Below are positions 36,031 to 44,259 of a stretch of 64,000 nucleotides of DNA, piece by piece (the first letter of the stretch is position 1; each line of letters begins with the position of its first letter). A program made the translations under genes and the position numbers. Source of the stretch: Chitinophagaceae bacterium (GTDB taxonomy: Bacteria > Bacteroidota > Bacteroidia > Chitinophagales > Chitinophagaceae); the NCBI GenBank assembly GCA_019752045.1, contig JAIEMP010000004.1, positions 186,001 to 250,000 on the forward strand, in the 5' to 3' direction. The notes below the pieces were generated by a model. The model was given only the letters and a program-made list of their open reading frames with translations, did not search any database and was not told the origin of the DNA.

Positions 36031-36783
36031 TTAGTTTGTTTTTATTTCGGTTTGCTCCAGCTCTTTCATAAATGTTTCAAGAAAGGCCTCGTCCATATAT
36101 TCTGCTTCATCGGGTAATTGTTCTTCATCAACTAAAGCAGCCATTGTTTCTGCATCTTTACTGTCAGCCGTCATTTTAAGGTAGCTGATAATTTCTTCAT
36201 CGGTAATTTGTGCCAGCTCTTTATTTATTTGTTGTTCTGTTTTAGGGGTATAAACAGCTGCTGTAACAGGGCTGTTGACTTCGGCAGGTTGTTTAATAAA
36301 CATAGAAATGCCAAAAGCAATCAATGCAAACACAACGGCTGCAGCTGCAAAACGCATCCACACTTTTCTGCTGAAGATGGTAACAACAGTTGATGTTGAT
36401 GTTTTTGTTTTGTTTGCAGAAAGTGTTTCAAAATATCCATCCGGCACTTCAAATACATTGGATTTGCTGATGCCTGCAAGAAACGGAGATAATTCCTTCA
36501 ATTCTTCTTCAACTGATAATCCTGATTGCTCTTTAATTTTTGAAAGAATGTTTTCGGGTAAGGTATCGAAATAACCCTCCGGTACATCCTGTGGCATTTT
36601 TTTGCCTGCAACCTGCAGCAGGGAGTTTTCTTCGTTTCCCCCGGCTGCAATCCTTGCCATGATTACGGTGTGCAATGTGTCAAAATATCCTTCAGGAAGG
36701 GTGTAAGGTGTTTCCCGGTTGATTTCTGCAACGGCCTTGCTGATTTGTTCCAGTTCTTTCAATATGTCTTTACTGCTTTCCAT
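36031..36783 (-). CDS. Membrane-anchored anti-sigma-like protein with PxGYFxxL repeats
   Basis: A 250-residue protein encoded 35 bases after an ECF sigma gene. Three copies of a short motif lie in the N-terminal half: PEGYFDTL at about 30-37 and 68-75, and PDGYFETL at 114-121, each followed by a helix. One transmembrane helix follows at about 145-163 (AAAAVVFALIAFGISMFI), and an acidic C-terminal part (ELAQITDEEIISYL, EELPDEAEYMDEAFLETF) lies outside. This layout (cytoplasmic repeats, one membrane helix, periplasmic tail) fits a sigma-binding membrane regulator, but no zinc-finger anti-sigma domain is present. Function is inferred from context. Confidence 0.7.
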   Translation of the reverse strand: MESSKDILKELEQISKAVAEINRETPYTLPEGYFDTLHTVIMARIAAGGNEENSLLQVAGKKMPQDVPEGYFDTLPENILSKIKEQSGLSVEEELKELSPFLAGISKSNVFEVPDGYFETLSANKTKTSTSTVVTIFSRKVWMRFAAAAVVFALIAFGISMFIKQPAEVNSPVTAAVYTPKTEQQINKELAQITDEEIISYLKMTADSKDAETMAALVDEEQLPDEAEYMDEAFLETFMKELEQTEIKTN

Positions 36784-36818
36784 TGTGTGTATAATAGATG
36801 CATTTTTAGCACAAAAGT

Positions 36819-37367
36819 TTAACGGTTCAGGATATAATCCTCTATTTTTTTAACTGCATGGTGGTAACTGGCTTTCAGTGCCCCTTCGCTGGTTTCCAGG
36901 ACCCTGCTCATCTGTTCGTAAGGCATTTCATCGTAATAGCGCAAGTTAAAGACGGCCCGTTGTTTATCAGGCAGTTGCTGGATGGCCAGTTGTAGTTTCC
37001 ACTCCAGACGGTTGGCATCAAAATGTTTATCGGCTTTAATGGAGTTACTGAGCCCGGCTTCCGATTCATCCATTGAAACAGCCGAACGTTTTTTCTTCTG
37101 CTCAATAAATGTGAGGCTTTCGTTGGTGGCAATGCGGTATAACCAGGTATAAAGCTGACTGTCTTCCCGGAAATTTTCCAGTCCGTTCCATACTTTAATG
37201 AACATGTTTTGCAGCACATCGTTGGCATCTTCATGTTCTACCACCATACGGCGAACATGCCAATATAGTTTTTCCTGGTATTTTTTGATGATATGGGTAT
37301 AAGCCCGCTCTTTGGTAGCCGGCTCATGGAATTGCAGCAGTAATTCCTTGTCGTCTGGTTGGGTCAT
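36819..37367 (-). CDS. RNA polymerase sigma factor, ECF (sigma-70) family
   Basis: A 182-residue ECF sigma factor. Region 2 is at about 20-90 (YQEKLYWHVRRMVVEHEDANDVLQNMFIKVW; TWLYRIATNESLTFIEQKKK). Region 4 is at about 128-178 (LPDKQRAVFNLRYYDEMPYEQMSRVLETSEGALKASYHHAVKKIE). It heads an operon with a membrane anti-sigma-like gene and a secreted helical protein. Its closest look-alikes in the phylum control envelope stress, but the signal here is unknown. Confidence 0.93.
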   Translation of the reverse strand: MTQPDDKELLLQFHEPATKERAYTHIIKKYQEKLYWHVRRMVVEHEDANDVLQNMFIKVWNGLENFREDSQLYTWLYRIATNESLTFIEQKKKRSAVSMDESEAGLSNSIKADKHFDANRLEWKLQLAIQQLPDKQRAVFNLRYYDEMPYEQMSRVLETSEGALKASYHHAVKKIEDYILNR

Positions 37368-37686
37368 TGTTGAATAGAGGTTTTCTGGTTTGGATTCTTC
37401 TACCAGGTTATAAAAATAGAAAAAGCCGCTGGTATGATGTGATTTGGGGAGAGAAGTTTAATGGGTGGCCGGAATTTTTCAAACATCACTTTGTTTGAGT
37501 TTCGTGTCTCACGAACCATGGCCTAGACATGAATAAGCTTGCCACTGTTTAAAACTGCGAGTGCCTTGCAGAATACTAGCTTGTTAAGAATTGGATGCAC
37601 AATTAATAGTGTAAACAGAATTCTGTGAATGGCAGAAATAAAAGGGTATGAAAAGATATTTTAAACTGGTATTTCTTTTGAATGCT
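37368..37686. other. 319-base intergenic stretch with two adjacent palindromes
   Basis: No gene is seen here. It holds two abutting inverted repeats: TCAAAC/GTTTGA (37479-37498, 8-base spacer) and TTCGTG-TCT-CACGAA (37501-37515). The sigma operon promoter should also lie at the left end, but no clear TAnnTTTG was found. The right end adjoins the DUF3037-like/kinase pair. Confidence 0.5.
37501..37515. repeat. GTG-AGA-CAC hairpin family, copy 1
   Basis: Perfect TTCGTG/CACGAA stem around TCT (AGA on the minus strand). On the minus strand the core reads GGTTCGTG-AGA-CACGAA, close to the hairpin at 40596-40619. It has no T-run, so it is a poor terminator. Confidence 0.5.
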
Positions 37687-38556
37687 TTAGAAAGGATCTT
37701 CTTCTTCAATTGCTACTGGCAAGACATCGTGCTTTTCAGCATATTCAATAATTTTTTGCGATTCCGATGTATCTACATAATCAAACTGTGTTGAGTTGTA
37801 AAGATGTTGCCATAAGTCGTGTTGTTTTTTCATTTCTTTAGGAGGCTCCTCTGCCAATACAAATTCCTTCATGGGAATTTTATTTGCACGATAAGCATCT
37901 TTTAGCATATAGAAAGTCGAAATCTCCTTGATTATGGAATCTGGCTTTGCTTCCATATCAATAGACTGCACATATACATCGATTTCATTCCTACCTGCTA
38001 AGTCAACCTTTACCGGTACAATCAATTTATCAACTTTATTATAAGAGATAGTTTGATCTAATGAAAAGTGTTTAACTACTTGTGTATAATATTTCTCTTT
38101 CAGTTGTTCAATAGGTGTATAATGATGTGCCCTTGTACTATTTTCAACCTGAACCGGGTTTGCTATCAAACGATGAAAAAGTCGCTCAAAATTTTCAACA
38201 GTTGGTTCTAATGCAATTTTCAACGGAGCACTGTATGAAACCAAGTTGTTTTTATAATTACTGAGATAACCAATATACTGAACTGTAAAATCAATTTTTG
38301 TTTGAGGTATCAGTAGTGCATTTCTATAACTACTCTCTTCTTCCAGCTGTTTAGCCAGTGTACGCTCCAGTGACTTAAAACTTTCGGTAACTAATTTGAA
38401 CTGATCTTTTCCTAATAAATGCCTTGCGAGAGAAAGTCTTTCGTTTGAGTACTTAAAAAAATGTTCATTCTTACTAATCAATAGCAAGCCTACAGCTATT
38501 CTTTCCTGTATAGCCGCATTGGGTGTAATAAATACTATTGAATAATTTGTTGCCAT
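37687..38556 (-). CDS. DUF3037-like protein paired with a HipA-like kinase
   Basis: A 289-residue protein from the ATG at 38556 (MATNYSIVFITPNAAIQERIA); the frame continues upstream into the kinase gene but without an ATG. The N-terminal YSIVFITPNAAIQERIAVGLLLI matches the start pattern of DUF3037 proteins (strand, then an E/R-VGxLL motif). In other bacteria that family is encoded beside the same type of HipA-like kinase. The rest is mostly helical, with a long basic middle segment and an acidic end (VAIEEEDPF). It starts 5 bases after the kinase stop, so the pair is surely co-transcribed. It may be a kinase substrate, antitoxin or adaptor. The family call is by pattern only. Confidence 0.6.
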   Translation of the reverse strand: MATNYSIVFITPNAAIQERIAVGLLLISKNEHFFKYSNERLSLARHLLGKDQFKLVTESFKSLERTLAKQLEEESSYRNALLIPQTKIDFTVQYIGYLSNYKNNLVSYSAPLKIALEPTVENFERLFHRLIANPVQVENSTRAHHYTPIEQLKEKYYTQVVKHFSLDQTISYNKVDKLIVPVKVDLAGRNEIDVYVQSIDMEAKPDSIIKEISTFYMLKDAYRANKIPMKEFVLAEEPPKEMKKQHDLWQHLYNSTQFDYVDTSESQKIIEYAEKHDVLPVAIEEEDPF

Positions 38557-38561
38557 AATAC

Positions 38562-39326
38562 CTATGTCAGTTGTTGCAAATATGTAATAAATGTAATCCA
38601 AGCTTCCTGAAACCACTCCTCGCTAAGCAGCGATTGTTCTAATTTAACTTTTTCTGAAACAGTATCGATATTCCATTGTTCCGGAATTGAGCTTAATATA
38701 ATATCCATATTTTGCATACATGCCTGCCTGTAAAGGTAACATGAATCCCTGAATTTTTTCGCATCAAACACTGTCCGCAGCCACCTTGACTTAAATAATT
38801 CATGCCCTAACTCGCTGTAAATTAAGGTTTCTTCAAATGTCAATGCAGTTAATTTATCTTCTCTTAACTCTCCGTGATTAAAGCAGGCTGCATGATCGAT
38901 CGCATAAAAATTGTATTTTCCATCATAAACGTTCATCAAGAGATTATAATTGTTGTGATTGCGATCTTCATTTGCCACCCAAATATCAAAAAAAGCAAGC
39001 TTCAACAAGTCGAACCGCAATTGCTTGACATTAGATGCTTTTGTTAATTGAAGAACGTTATGTTTATCTATCTCTGTTGAACCATCTAATAGCTTAGAAG
39101 CAAAACAGGGAACATTAAAATGTCCGGCTGGTATCCCCAACTCTGAAGTAATATCTTCTTTCCGAACCTGAAGGAGTTCAATTTGAGGGGTGGCTATTTC
39201 GTAAAATACAGCAAACTTTGCAATAATCCATTCCTTGTATAACCTATAAGCTACAGTTGATATCCGGTTATACTTACAGATATATGATTCAAAATTGTTT
39301 GCTAATACTTTCACAGGCTTATCCAT
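38562..39326 (-). CDS. HipA-like serine/threonine kinase (HipA_2 type)
   Basis: A 254-residue protein with the HipA-family kinase core but no N-subdomain 1, so shorter than E. coli HipA (440 aa). Residues (from ATG 39326) include the ATP-binding lysine in SYICKYN (Lys18), the acidic helix YKEWIIAKFAVFYEI, the catalytic loop ANEDRNHNNYNLL (Asp121, Asn126) and the metal-binding Asp of YAIDHAACF (Asp144). The frame extends to a TTG at 39380, but the ATG is preferred. The protein lacks any HipB-type HTH partner; instead the next gene is DUF3037-like. Possible roles are toxin, defence component or signalling kinase. Confidence 0.75.
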   Translation of the reverse strand: MDKPVKVLANNFESYICKYNRISTVAYRLYKEWIIAKFAVFYEIATPQIELLQVRKEDITSELGIPAGHFNVPCFASKLLDGSTEIDKHNVLQLTKASNVKQLRFDLLKLAFFDIWVANEDRNHNNYNLLMNVYDGKYNFYAIDHAACFNHGELREDKLTALTFEETLIYSELGHELFKSRWLRTVFDAKKFRDSCYLYRQACMQNMDIILSSIPEQWNIDTVSEKVKLEQSLLSEEWFQEAWITFITYLQQLT

Positions 39327-39562
39327 TGTATGAATTATTTGCGAGGACAAAAGAGGTGATATGGAGTGAAGTATTGCCAATTTAAAATTGTGTGATGATT
39401 CTACATTTTTTAAATTTTCTATTCTGATGATTCTTATAAGACATAATACTTATTGATCGATGCTTTTATCTGTTTGTTGTATGCGTAAGGTTTAAAAATA
39501 AGTAAAAGATGGGTATACAATTGATCTACTTGCTTGTCGCTCTTTAATGTCATCTAAATTAA

Positions 39563-39588
39563 AACCCCCATCATCACTGATGGGGGTT
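39563..39588 (-). terminator. Intrinsic terminator after the transketolase gene
   Basis: Perfect 11-bp stem AACCCCCATCA/TGATGGGGGTT with a 4-base loop, followed on the minus strand by TTTTAATTT. It lies 24 bases past the transketolase stop. The remaining bases up to the kinase start (39381-39562) show no gene. Confidence 0.85.
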
Positions 39589-39611
39589 GCTATATTAAGC
39601 AAGTAGTTCTC

Positions 39612-40571
39612 TTATTTTCTCGCTAATACTTTTTCTGCTGCTGCTGCAATATCTGCTACATCCAGTCCATATTTTTTCAACAGATCCATTGGCTTTCCGC
39701 TTTCGCCAAAAGTATCTTTTGTGCCTACCATTTCAATTGGGATAGGGAAGTGTTTCGCAGCCACTTGTGCTACACTGTCGCCGAGGCCACCAATGATATT
39801 ATGTTCTTCAGCAGTAACAGCACATTTGGTTTTTTTGATGGAAGCAAGGATCGCATCTTCATCCAACGGCTTAATTGTATGAATATTGATCACTTCAACC
39901 GAAATACCCTTTTCCTGTAATTGCAGGGCAGCCTGTATTGCATACCAAACCATGTGACCACATGCAAAAATGCTGACATCGGTTCCATCGCTGAACTTTT
40001 GTGCCTTGCCGATGATGAAGTCGCCTTCAGGTTTTGTAAAAATGGGCCATACCGGGCGGCCGAAACGCAGGTACACCGGTCCGTGATAATCTGCAACGGC
40101 CATAGTTGCCTGTTTGGTTTGATTATAATCGCAGGGAACAATCACCGTCATTCCGGGTAACATCTTCATCATTCCAATATCTTCCAGAATCTGGTGTGTT
40201 GCGCCATCTTCACCTAATGTAAGACCGGCATGTGAAGCACAGATTTTTACATTCTTATCGCTGTAGGCAACACTCTGGCGGATCTGATCGTACACACGAC
40301 CCGTACTAAAGTTTGCAAATGTAGTTGTGTAAGGTATTTTACCACCAATGGTTAAACCGGCAGCAATACTGATCATATTAGCTTCGGCAATGCCAACCTG
40401 TATAAAACGTTCAGGAAATTCTTTGATAAATGCTTGTAGTTTTAATGAACCAGCGAGATCGGCGGTTAATGCAACCACATTCTCATTTTTTCGGGCTGCT
40501 TCTAGTATCCCATCACCAAAACCGCTACGGGTATCTTTATTACCACTTACCTGAATATCTTGTAATGCCAT
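39612..40571 (-). CDS. Transketolase C-terminal half (split transketolase, family subunit B)
   Basis: A 319-residue protein equal to the pyrimidine-binding plus C-terminal domains of transketolase. The family sequence ALTADLAGSLKLQAF, the ERFIQVGIAEANMISIAAGL stretch with the catalytic Glu that contacts the thiamine ring, and HAGLTLGEDGATHQILEDI are clear. The C-terminal domain has CAVTAEEHNIIGGLGDSVA. The thiamine-diphosphate-binding N-terminal half (~280 aa, GDG...N motif) is not encoded next to it and must lie elsewhere for activity as a heterodimer. It would act in the pentose phosphate pathway. It is separated from galE by 171 bases with a hairpin. Confidence 0.92.
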   Translation of the reverse strand: MALQDIQVSGNKDTRSGFGDGILEAARKNENVVALTADLAGSLKLQAFIKEFPERFIQVGIAEANMISIAAGLTIGGKIPYTTTFANFSTGRVYDQIRQSVAYSDKNVKICASHAGLTLGEDGATHQILEDIGMMKMLPGMTVIVPCDYNQTKQATMAVADYHGPVYLRFGRPVWPIFTKPEGDFIIGKAQKFSDGTDVSIFACGHMVWYAIQAALQLQEKGISVEVINIHTIKPLDEDAILASIKKTKCAVTAEEHNIIGGLGDSVAQVAAKHFPIPIEMVGTKDTFGESGKPMDLLKKYGLDVADIAAAAEKVLARK

Positions 40572-40595
40572 TGGTTGAAATTTAGTTTGTTTATT

Positions 40596-40619
40596 CCGGT
40601 TTGTGGAGACACAAACCGG
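40596..40619. repeat. GTG-AGA-CAC hairpin family, copy 2
   Basis: Perfect 10-bp stem CCGGTTTGTG/CACAAACCGG around GAGA, 24 bases before the transketolase start on the minus strand. Its core (GGTTTGTG-GAGA-CACAAACC) resembles the palindrome at 37501-37515. Confidence 0.6.
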
Positions 40620-40742
40620 GGCTTGAAGACTTGTTTAAAATTGCTGCAAAGAAAAGGGAAAGTTTTGAGTTGAAAACGAATTAGGGTATGCATTTGTACC
40701 CAACGATTTACCGCAAACCCTATACGAACAAAAGAAGGCAGC

Positions 40743-41798
40743 TTAGTTCAAATCGCTGTTCTGGCTGCTGTACAGGCTTTCATCTTTTTTCAGCTGCATT
40801 TCCCACTGCCAGGCGGTTTGCATCATTTCATCTAATGTAAACTGCGGGTTCCAGCCAAGAAAATTTCTTGCTTTATCGTTGTTGGCATAAGTAGCAACTA
40901 CATCACCGGAACGACGTGGTCCTATTTTGTAATTGAGTTTTTCTCCACTCACTTTTTCAAATGCATGAATGGCTTCCAGTACCGATACTCCATTACCCGA
41001 ACCAAGATTAAATACTTCACATCGGGTGAAATTTTTTCCTTCGATGAGATAATTTAATGCCAATGTATGTGCATGTGCCAGATCGCTGATATGGATAAAG
41101 TCACGAATGCAGGAACCATCTCTTGTATCATAATCGTTTCCGTAAACCGTCATTTGCGGAAGTTTGCCAATAGCAGTTTGTGTAATGGCAGGCACCAGGT
41201 TTTGCGGACGACCAATTGGTAATTCACCAATGATACAACTCGGATGTGCACCGGCCGGATTGAAATAACGCAACAGGATTGCATTGGTATCAATACTCTT
41301 TACGGTTTCACTTACAATCTGTTCACCCATTTGTTTGGTATAACCATACGGACTCTCAGCAGGTTTGGGTGTTGTTAATTCAGTAACAGGAACTGTATCC
41401 GGATTGCCATACACGGTACAGGAAGATGAGAATACAAAATGCGGAATATGAAATTCCTGTACACATTTCAACAGGTTGATGAGCGACATCAGATTGTTTT
41501 CAAAATACAACAACGGTTTTTCTACACTTTCACCAACCGCTTTGTAAGCTGCAAAATGAATCACGCCAATGATGTCGGGGTTTTCCTGTAACACAGCAAA
41601 AGTTTCATCGTAATTGCAGAGATCAACTTTGTAGTTTCTGATTTTACGGTTCAGGATTTTTTCGGCGCCCTCTAACAACCGCTGATTGGATCTGGAATTA
41701 TTATCAACACTTACTACATCAAATCCATTTTGCACAAGATCAACAATGGTATGTGATCCAATGTAGCCGCATCCGCCGGTAACTAATATTTTTTTCAT
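40743..41798 (-). CDS. galE: UDP-glucose 4-epimerase
   Basis: Interconverts UDP-glucose and UDP-galactose (and possibly the N-acetylated forms) with bound NAD+. The 351-residue SDR-extended enzyme shows the NAD motif GGCGYIG (residues 8-14), the SSSCTVYG segment with the catalytic serine, and the YxxxK pair in SPYGYTKQMGEQ. The family sequence FNPAGAHPSCIIGE and RDGSCIRDFIHISDLAHAH is present. It starts 23 bases after rfbA and is co-transcribed with it for surface-sugar nucleotides. Confidence 0.96.
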   Translation of the reverse strand: MKKILVTGGCGYIGSHTIVDLVQNGFDVVSVDNNSRSNQRLLEGAEKILNRKIRNYKVDLCNYDETFAVLQENPDIIGVIHFAAYKAVGESVEKPLLYFENNLMSLINLLKCVQEFHIPHFVFSSSCTVYGNPDTVPVTELTTPKPAESPYGYTKQMGEQIVSETVKSIDTNAILLRYFNPAGAHPSCIIGELPIGRPQNLVPAITQTAIGKLPQMTVYGNDYDTRDGSCIRDFIHISDLAHAHTLALNYLIEGKNFTRCEVFNLGSGNGVSVLEAIHAFEKVSGEKLNYKIGPRRSGDVVATYANNDKARNFLGWNPQFTLDEMMQTAWQWEMQLKKDESLYSSQNSDLN

Positions 41799-41821
41799 AT
41801 TGATCTGGTTAACTGTTGTAT

Positions 41822-42682
41822 TTATTTAATGAGATTCATCAGGTATTGTCCGTATCCGCTTTTTAATAGTGGTTGTGCAAGTTCTTTTAACTGTTCGGCT
41901 GTAATAAATCCTTTGCGCCATGCAATTTCTTCAATACAGGCTATTTTAATTCCCTGCCGCTGTTCAATTACCTGTACAAATTGTGAAGCCTGCATTAAGC
42001 TGTCGAAGGTACCTGTATCGAGCCATGCAGTACCACGATCAAGAATAGAAACTTTCAGCTTACCTCTTTTAAGGTATTCTTTATTTACATCAGTAATTTC
42101 ATATTCACCTCTTGGGCTTGGTTGCAATTCTTTTGCAATCTTCACTACTTCATTATCATAAAAATATAAACCCGGTACAGCATAATTGCTTTTTGGCTTT
42201 GTTGGTTTTTCTTCAATACTTAATGCGTTAAACTCTTCATCAAATTCAACCACACCATAACGTTCAGGATCACTTACATGATAGGCATAAATGATACCGC
42301 CATCGGGATCGGTATTGTTGGCGAGTAATTTTCCAAGTCCGGCGCCATAAAAAATATTATCGCCTAATACAAGCGCTACTTTATCATTACCGATAAATTG
42401 TTCACCAATCACAAATGCCTGTGCCAGTCCGTTTGGAACAGCCTGCTCTTCGTAATAGAAATGTACACCCAGATTTTTACCATCACCCAGCAAACGTTTA
42501 AAGTAAGGCAGGTCGTGTGGGGTAGAGATGATGAGAATTTCTTTGATGCCTGCCATCATTAAAATAGACAAAGGATAATAAATCATCGGCTTATCATAAA
42601 TAGGCATGATCTGTTTGCTGATGGCAAACGTAATGGGATGCAACCTTGTTCCTGATCCGCCGGCGAGAATAATTCCTTTCAT
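41822..42682 (-). CDS. rfbA: Glucose-1-phosphate thymidylyltransferase
   Basis: Makes dTDP-glucose from glucose-1-phosphate and dTTP, the first step to dTDP-rhamnose and related sugars. The 286-residue length is standard. The nucleotidyltransferase signature [11 protein letters not shown] followed by [18 protein letters not shown] lies at about 8-41; the family motifs [24 protein letters not shown], and [13 protein letters not shown] follow. The rest of the rhamnose pathway (rfbBCD) is not in this window. It heads a two-gene operon with galE. Confidence 0.96.
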   Translation of the reverse strand: MKGIILAGGSGTRLHPITFAISKQIMPIYDKPMIYYPLSILMMAGIKEILIISTPHDLPYFKRLLGDGKNLGVHFYYEEQAVPNGLAQAFVIGEQFIGNDKVALVLGDNIFYGAGLGKLLANNTDPDGGIIYAYHVSDPERYGVVEFDEEFNALSIEEKPTKPKSNYAVPGLYFYDNEVVKIAKELQPSPRGEYEITDVNKEYLKRGKLKVSILDRGTAWLDTGTFDSLMQASQFVQVIEQRQGIKIACIEEIAWRKGFITAEQLKELAQPLLKSGYGQYLMNLIK

Positions 42683-42741
42683 CTTTTTGTGTTTATTGAA
42701 ATCCTTTAATTCAGCAAAGATGCAAAACTAAGGTTGTAAAA

Positions 42742-42770
42742 AAAACCCGCTTTTTAAAAGCGGGTTTTGA
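42742..42770 (-). terminator. Intrinsic terminator of the phosphate transport operon
   Basis: On the minus strand AAAACCCGCTTTT pairs with AAAAGCGGGTTTT with a 1-2 base turn, followed by a run of T. It lies 15 bases past the PiT stop and before rfbA. Confidence 0.9.
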
Positions 42771-42784
42771 ATGATTTGTGTATG

Positions 42785-44200
42785 TTAAATGAACAGTTTT
42801 ACCAGGAAGTATGCAATGCTGGCTATTACAGCACTTACAGGAATAGTTAATATCCATGCCCATAAGAGGTTTACTGTAACACCCCATCTTACAGCGCTTA
42901 AACGTTTGGTGGCACCTACACCAATGATGGCACCTGTAATGGTATGTGTTGTACTCACAGGAATACCCATTTGCTCTGTCATAAATAAAGTAACTGCACC
43001 GGCTGTTTCTGCAGCCACGCCTTCCAGCGGAGTTACTTTGGTAATTTTTGTACCCATGGTTTTAATGATTTTCCATCCACCACTCATGGTACCAAGACCA
43101 ATGGCTGTGTAACATGCCAATGGCACCCATGTTAATTCTTTAAGTGCGGCACCCACATCCGGATATTTAGCTGTGCCATAATAAGCAACGAAAGCTGCAC
43201 CAATAATACCCATTACTTTTTGTGCATCATTACCACCATGACCTACACTGAATGCAGCAGAAGAAAGCAACTGCAGTTTCTTAAACATTTTTGCAATACG
43301 GTATGCATTGGGTGTTTTAAATTTCTCTGCATATAAGTAAGCAACAATAAAAATAAATGCAATACCGGCAATAATATTAAACTGCAGACTGTTGTCTGAT
43401 TTTTCCAATGCTTTAGAAAGTTTTGCTACGTCTACTGATGGATCTACTTCTGCTTTAATTTTTTCTGCAATTACTTTTCCGCCTGTAAGATTAAATTCTT
43501 TCAGGTAAGGTTTTGCAGCAGCAACAGTTGCACTGGCCGCTTCTAGCTTAGCCTTTATTTCCGGATCTTTCGCTGCTTCTTTCTTTAACTTATCAACCTT
43601 ATAATACTTCCCCAGATTGTCTGATAATTTCGTTTGCTCAAACGTGTTAAACAGAAACCAGGTTCCTGTGAGGGCAAGGAATATTATCGCCAGTTTAATC
43701 CAGGTATTACGCATGATTGTAATAATGGTAATGAAAATTGAAATGACCATACCAATCAACGGAGCCAGAAAAATGAAGAGTAAAGTTTTGATGATGATAG
43801 ACAACTCAACAATATTTCCAAACGCCTGTGCTCCCTTTGTATAAAAAGCATGTGTAACGGCGGCACCTACAAAACCACCCATTAATGTATGTGATGAAGA
43901 GGAAGGGATGCCATACCACCAGGTTAACAGGTTCCAGAAAATAGCGGCAATTAAACCGGAGAGAATAACAGGGAGTGTAATATATTCTGTGTGCACCCAT
44001 TTGCCGATTGTATTGGCAACAGCATGATCCTGAAAAATAAAAAAGGCAACAAAATTAAAAAAGGCTGCCCACAATACGGCCTGAAAGGGAGTAAGCACTT
44101 TTGTTGAAACAACCGTTGCGATGGAGTTGGCCGCATCATGAAACCCGTTGATATAATCAAACACAAGCGCCAGTGCTACAATGACAATTAAAAGCGTCAT
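42785..44200 (-). CDS. Low-affinity inorganic phosphate transporter, PiT family
   Basis: A 471-residue inner-membrane phosphate/cation symporter. The duplicated PiT signature is seen: DYINGFHDAANSIATVVST at about 15-33 and GGNDAQKVMGIIGAAF in the second half; GIPSSSSHTLMGGFVG and GIPVSTTHTITGAIIG are the two matching HT/SSS motifs. Between the halves lies a hydrophilic insert of roughly 70-80 residues (~195-270, Lys/Ala/Glu-rich) bounded by membrane helices. The preceding PhoU-like gene is 59 bases upstream. Confidence 0.93.
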   Translation of the reverse strand: MTLLIVIVALALVFDYINGFHDAANSIATVVSTKVLTPFQAVLWAAFFNFVAFFIFQDHAVANTIGKWVHTEYITLPVILSGLIAAIFWNLLTWWYGIPSSSSHTLMGGFVGAAVTHAFYTKGAQAFGNIVELSIIIKTLLFIFLAPLIGMVISIFITIITIMRNTWIKLAIIFLALTGTWFLFNTFEQTKLSDNLGKYYKVDKLKKEAAKDPEIKAKLEAASATVAAAKPYLKEFNLTGGKVIAEKIKAEVDPSVDVAKLSKALEKSDNSLQFNIIAGIAFIFIVAYLYAEKFKTPNAYRIAKMFKKLQLLSSAAFSVGHGGNDAQKVMGIIGAAFVAYYGTAKYPDVGAALKELTWVPLACYTAIGLGTMSGGWKIIKTMGTKITKVTPLEGVAAETAGAVTLFMTEQMGIPVSTTHTITGAIIGVGATKRLSAVRWGVTVNLLWAWILTIPVSAVIASIAYFLVKLFI

Positions 44201-44259
44201 AAAAAGATTTTGATGATTTGCAGATGATATTCAAATGCAAGCTGCCATCAGCAGATGGG

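Noticed and set aside
39526-39606. 10-base inverted repeat CTACTTGCTT/AAGCAAGTAG around the transketolase terminator
   Set aside because: Arms are 61 bases apart and enclose a strong terminator; could arise by chance in AT-rich sequence, and no copies elsewhere were seen.
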